Positions 61,464-64,000 of a stretch of DNA of 64,000 nt are shown one piece after another. The translations under genes and the position numbers were made by a program. Below the pieces are notes generated by a model that saw nothing but the letters and a program-made list of their open reading frames with translations, had not been told where the DNA came from and did not search any database. The stretch spans positions 248,001 through 312,000 of the forward strand of contig NW_005178734.1 in assembly GCF_000350225.1 (NCBI RefSeq). The letters run 5' to 3'. The stretch comes from Chondrus crispus (Eukaryota > Rhodophyta > Florideophyceae > Gigartinales > Gigartinaceae). Numbering within the stretch: the stretch's first letter is position 1; every line of letters begins with the position of its first letter.

Positions 61464-62581
61464 AAAGAACGCCAAATTTCGTGACACGTTGTCCACGACG
61501 CCACGTCTTGCGAAAAAACGCTCTGATCCCCTGTTATTTTTCGTCCAGACAGGCCATCCTACGAAAAATAAATGGTAACGTATTTTGCTGATCCCTGCCA
61601 AAACTCCCACACAAGTACAAGAAGAGCCCCTTCACCTACAAGCTATTTCCACCTCCCACAGACTTAGGCCTTGGCCGAAGTTTTCCCGTCATCCCCAAAA
61701 GCTGCTACCGACCCAGGATTATGCTCTGCTTCTGCACAACCAGAGTACGTGCAATTCCTGGGCCCGGCGAGCAGGACCCTGCCGTTTCTTCCTCTCTGTC
61801 TTCAAGTGACATGGAAAGCGTGTTTTCAGCGAGTGCGAGGGTCGAAAGACCCACCTCGTTCTCATATTTCATTCCACAAACGGCTCTGCGAAAGATGAAT
61901 TCCAGAGTTTTGGTTTTCGTTCACTCCTCTTTTCGGTGTCATTTTTCCAAAATTTACGAACTCGTATTTGCAGTGCGTAAACTCTCCAACAGAGTTTACG
62001 CACCGCAAATTAGAGCGTTTGTTAACATCCAACGTATACACGTCCGCAGGTCAGTCCACTCTGTCTCTCCAGGATCATGGCTTCCGGCTTCGGTATGGAC
62101 TTCGTTAACCCAGTATTCTGCTTGTAGATGTTTTGTTGAGTCTCCAAAACTGTAGATAATTTAGGGCACAAGCCAGTATAATGATCTGCGGGCCAGGAGC
62201 ATTCACCTCCCATCCGCAACAACTTTAACAACGCTTGTTGATTGGTCAGTTGACGGGAGGCACTACATACGCCGTCGTAGGTCTTGTGCATCCGCTACGT
62301 CATATCTCATAGATCGGTGTACTTCATCATCAACATTGGTGCTCATGCAGCACTTGTTCACCACAGTCTGCCAAGCAAATGTGGGCTGTTTAGAGGCCTT
62401 CTGATCACAGAAGTTGTCTTTCATCACTCAAGTTCCAGTCTCGTGTGACAATAAGTTGAGTATACCTACCCAATTGGCCAGTTGAATGGATGGTACATCT
62501 CCGGGTAGCATCAGGCGCATTGTCTCTAATTCTCCAGGTTGTCATCGCAACTTTGTTTCGGAGGGCGATGTTATTCAGGAT
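61464..62581. other. Non-coding region with a second hairpin of the same family
   Basis: No convincing gene. A hairpin with 19-base arms (one mismatch) lies at 61967-61985 / 61991-62009, sharing the GCGTAAACTCT core with 61411-61453. Confidence 0.6.
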
Positions 62582-63317
62582 GTGATGGGCTCTGTCCGTA
62601 GGTGCGGATCCCACAGCCCTTTCGCTTCCCAGACCCCTGGTTCCCCATTCTGAGATCGTGCCCCAACGTCCTCCCCATTCCAATCGAATTTGATGCGTCG
62701 GATTGCATTGCCATTGTAGCCGTTTGGTGACGGAGAGGGTGCGTAGACGGTGACTTGACCAAGTCTTTCCAGGGTACCAAGTCCCGAACGGCGGCGTGCT
62801 TGAGCTTCACCCGCTGTTTCGTTTGCCCCCTGAGCGAGTCGTACAGTGAACACGTGTAGAACCGGGCGAGGGGCATTGCTAGGGAACACGAGATGGCTAC
62901 CCCTAGGAAGTGGCGTAACTGCGATGTTTCGACCAACGCCCCGTTCTGGTCAGCTTGCTGCAGGAGTTTCCTGGCGATGGTTTGGATCTTCTGAATCCGT
63001 TTGTCCGTTATCCCGAACACTTGAGACTTGGTGTCGATCACGAAGCTCAGGTGGTCCAAACGTTGCAAACCGTCCCAGCACCCCTTCCCTCATTTCCTTT
63101 TTAGGCCCGTTTTCAGCAGTAACCTGACCAGGGGCCGTTGAGCTCTTCGTAGTTCTGTTTGACTTGAGACTGCTACCAAAAAATCGTCCATGTATGGATG
63201 GATGCGTAGATTGAGGCGGTTTCTGATGCACTCGACAAATGGTCGCATGAACTTGACGAAGCAGAACGGAGAGAGTTTCCATCCAAACGGTAGTGCGATG
63301 CAGCGAAAGTAATGTAG
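62582..63317 (-). pseudogene. YR1-family reverse transcriptase fragment, reversed
   Basis: Matches the YR1 RT-RNase H from about 39083 to 39813 but on the opposite strand. Recognisable blocks are the LPFGWKLSPF motif near the right end, HPYMDDF, then a frameshift, LDHLSFVIDTKSQVFGITDK, LRHFLGVAISCSLAMPLARFY and MQSDASNSIGMGRTLG. Both ends are truncated; no repeats flank it. It is more diverged from YR1 than A1 is from A2, so it belongs to an older or different copy. Confidence 0.88.
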
Positions 63318-64000
63318 TATAACCCCCCCTGGGGCTTTTTAGTTAGATTAGATCAACAACGGGATCCAATACTGTAGAGCCCGAGGCTCTACAGTACTGC
63401 CGCGCGTGGCCACGTTGCACGGGTGTGCACGTGTGCACGTGTACCGCGCGGGACTGAAGCGCGCACATACACGTGTACTGTCAGACTCGATGGCAGACAG
63501 TATTACAGTACGGTCCAATCTGTAGCACAGTAGTCCACTACAGTACTTCGGTACTGTAGTGTTATAGATTGTTTTGTATATTAAATATGGAGCGGACTGG
63601 CGGCGGTGGAGGTGGACAAGCACGGACTTGTCACCCACCGACCGTCAAGGTCCGACTTCCTGCTTCTTCTAAGGTAGCGCTCGCTAACTACCTTAGAGCG
63701 GCACCGAGCGCGAGTTGAGGACGCGCGCGGTACGCCCACGAGCCGGCTCCGCCTCCGCCCGTCGGTACTGGATCGTTACCTAGTACCGCGCCGGGGCGTC
63801 GACGCGTCGAACCGCTCGCGCCTACCGGCGTCCTCCCCGTTCTCGCTCTACCACGCTACCCGGGCCCGCCGCCCGGTGCCGGTGGCTGGTGTCCCGCTTC
63901 ACCCCCGTCTTCCCGATCGACCAGGGTCTCGGTCGAACTGTACATACACTCCTATCGCTGGGGGTCTTTATGCTACAAGTAACGTCCGTCGATTATGAAG
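63318..64000. other. GC-rich non-coding end of window with strong hairpins
   Basis: No open frame of note. Three clear hairpins: arms 63370-63381 / 63385-63396; arms 63536-63546 / 63551-63561 with a TTCG loop; TCTAAGGTAG...CTACCTTAGA near 63668-63697. It may be the terminal repeat or leader of another retroelement cut by the window edge; no defining boundary is visible. Confidence 0.5.

Noticed and set aside
61721..62155. Frame of 144 codons beyond the nest
   Set aside because: No domain, poor codon pattern, and it runs through the hairpin at 61967-62009.

Overview
The window looks like nuclear DNA of a marine red alga, possibly a florideophyte such as Chondrus. This is inference from gene content and style: intron-poor, fairly compact eukaryotic genes, a cytochrome-b5 front-end desaturase, a kinase-PP2C fusion of the type seen in plants, and gene blocks separated by large retroelement nests. 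I saw only one spliceosomal intron (80 nt, glycerol kinase). No tRNA, rRNA or CRISPR array was found.

Gene-rich part, 1-35.3 kb. In order: the 3' end of a DASH cryptochrome (+); COG8, a Golgi tether subunit (+); a b5-fused front-end fatty acid desaturase (-); a sugar-porter MFS transporter (-); an internally deleted pogo-like DNA transposon; a large RAD5/RAD16-type SNF2 ATPase with a RING-like insert (+); a LIM-domain protein (+); a protein kinase-PP2C fusion (-); a small MITE-like element and a 191-bp duplicated scrap of glycerol kinase; OST3/OST6 (+); glycerol kinase with one intron and a C-terminal membrane anchor (-); a GC-rich four-helix membrane protein (+); RACK1 (-); and a 1716-residue repeat protein ending in a TPX2-like motif (+). 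These are unrelated single-copy housekeeping genes, each with its own promoter region. There are no operons.

Transposon nest, 36.38-61.46 kb. A 29-nt sequence at 36380-36408 recurs as its exact reverse complement at 61435-61463. Between them elements sit inside one another. A deleted pogo-like element (36428-42643, TA duplication) is split by a tyrosine-recombinase (YR) retrotransposon of Ngaro type (YR1, 37031-42507, split direct repeats A1-B1A2-B2). Next to it a second, older YR retrotransposon (YR2, 42663-61389) has its first repeat split by a TA-flanked pogo/mariner-type transposon (42752-44510). Its RNase H is split by an 11.4-kb Ty3/gypsy chromovirus (47307-58704, minus orientation, 647-bp LTRs differing at two positions, CATCG duplication). 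Second copies of the repeats act as empty-site references, so the junctions can be placed almost to the base.

The most unusual object is inside the Ty3 element. Between the end of pol and the 3' LTR, on the strand opposite to gag-pol, lies an intact frame of about 530 codons (48244-49836) with no family I recognise. The pol of the same copy carries at least four in-frame stops and two frameshifts. The rest of the window (61.46-64 kb) holds hairpins, a reversed fragment of a YR1-type reverse transcriptase and GC-rich non-coding sequence full of short inverted repeats.
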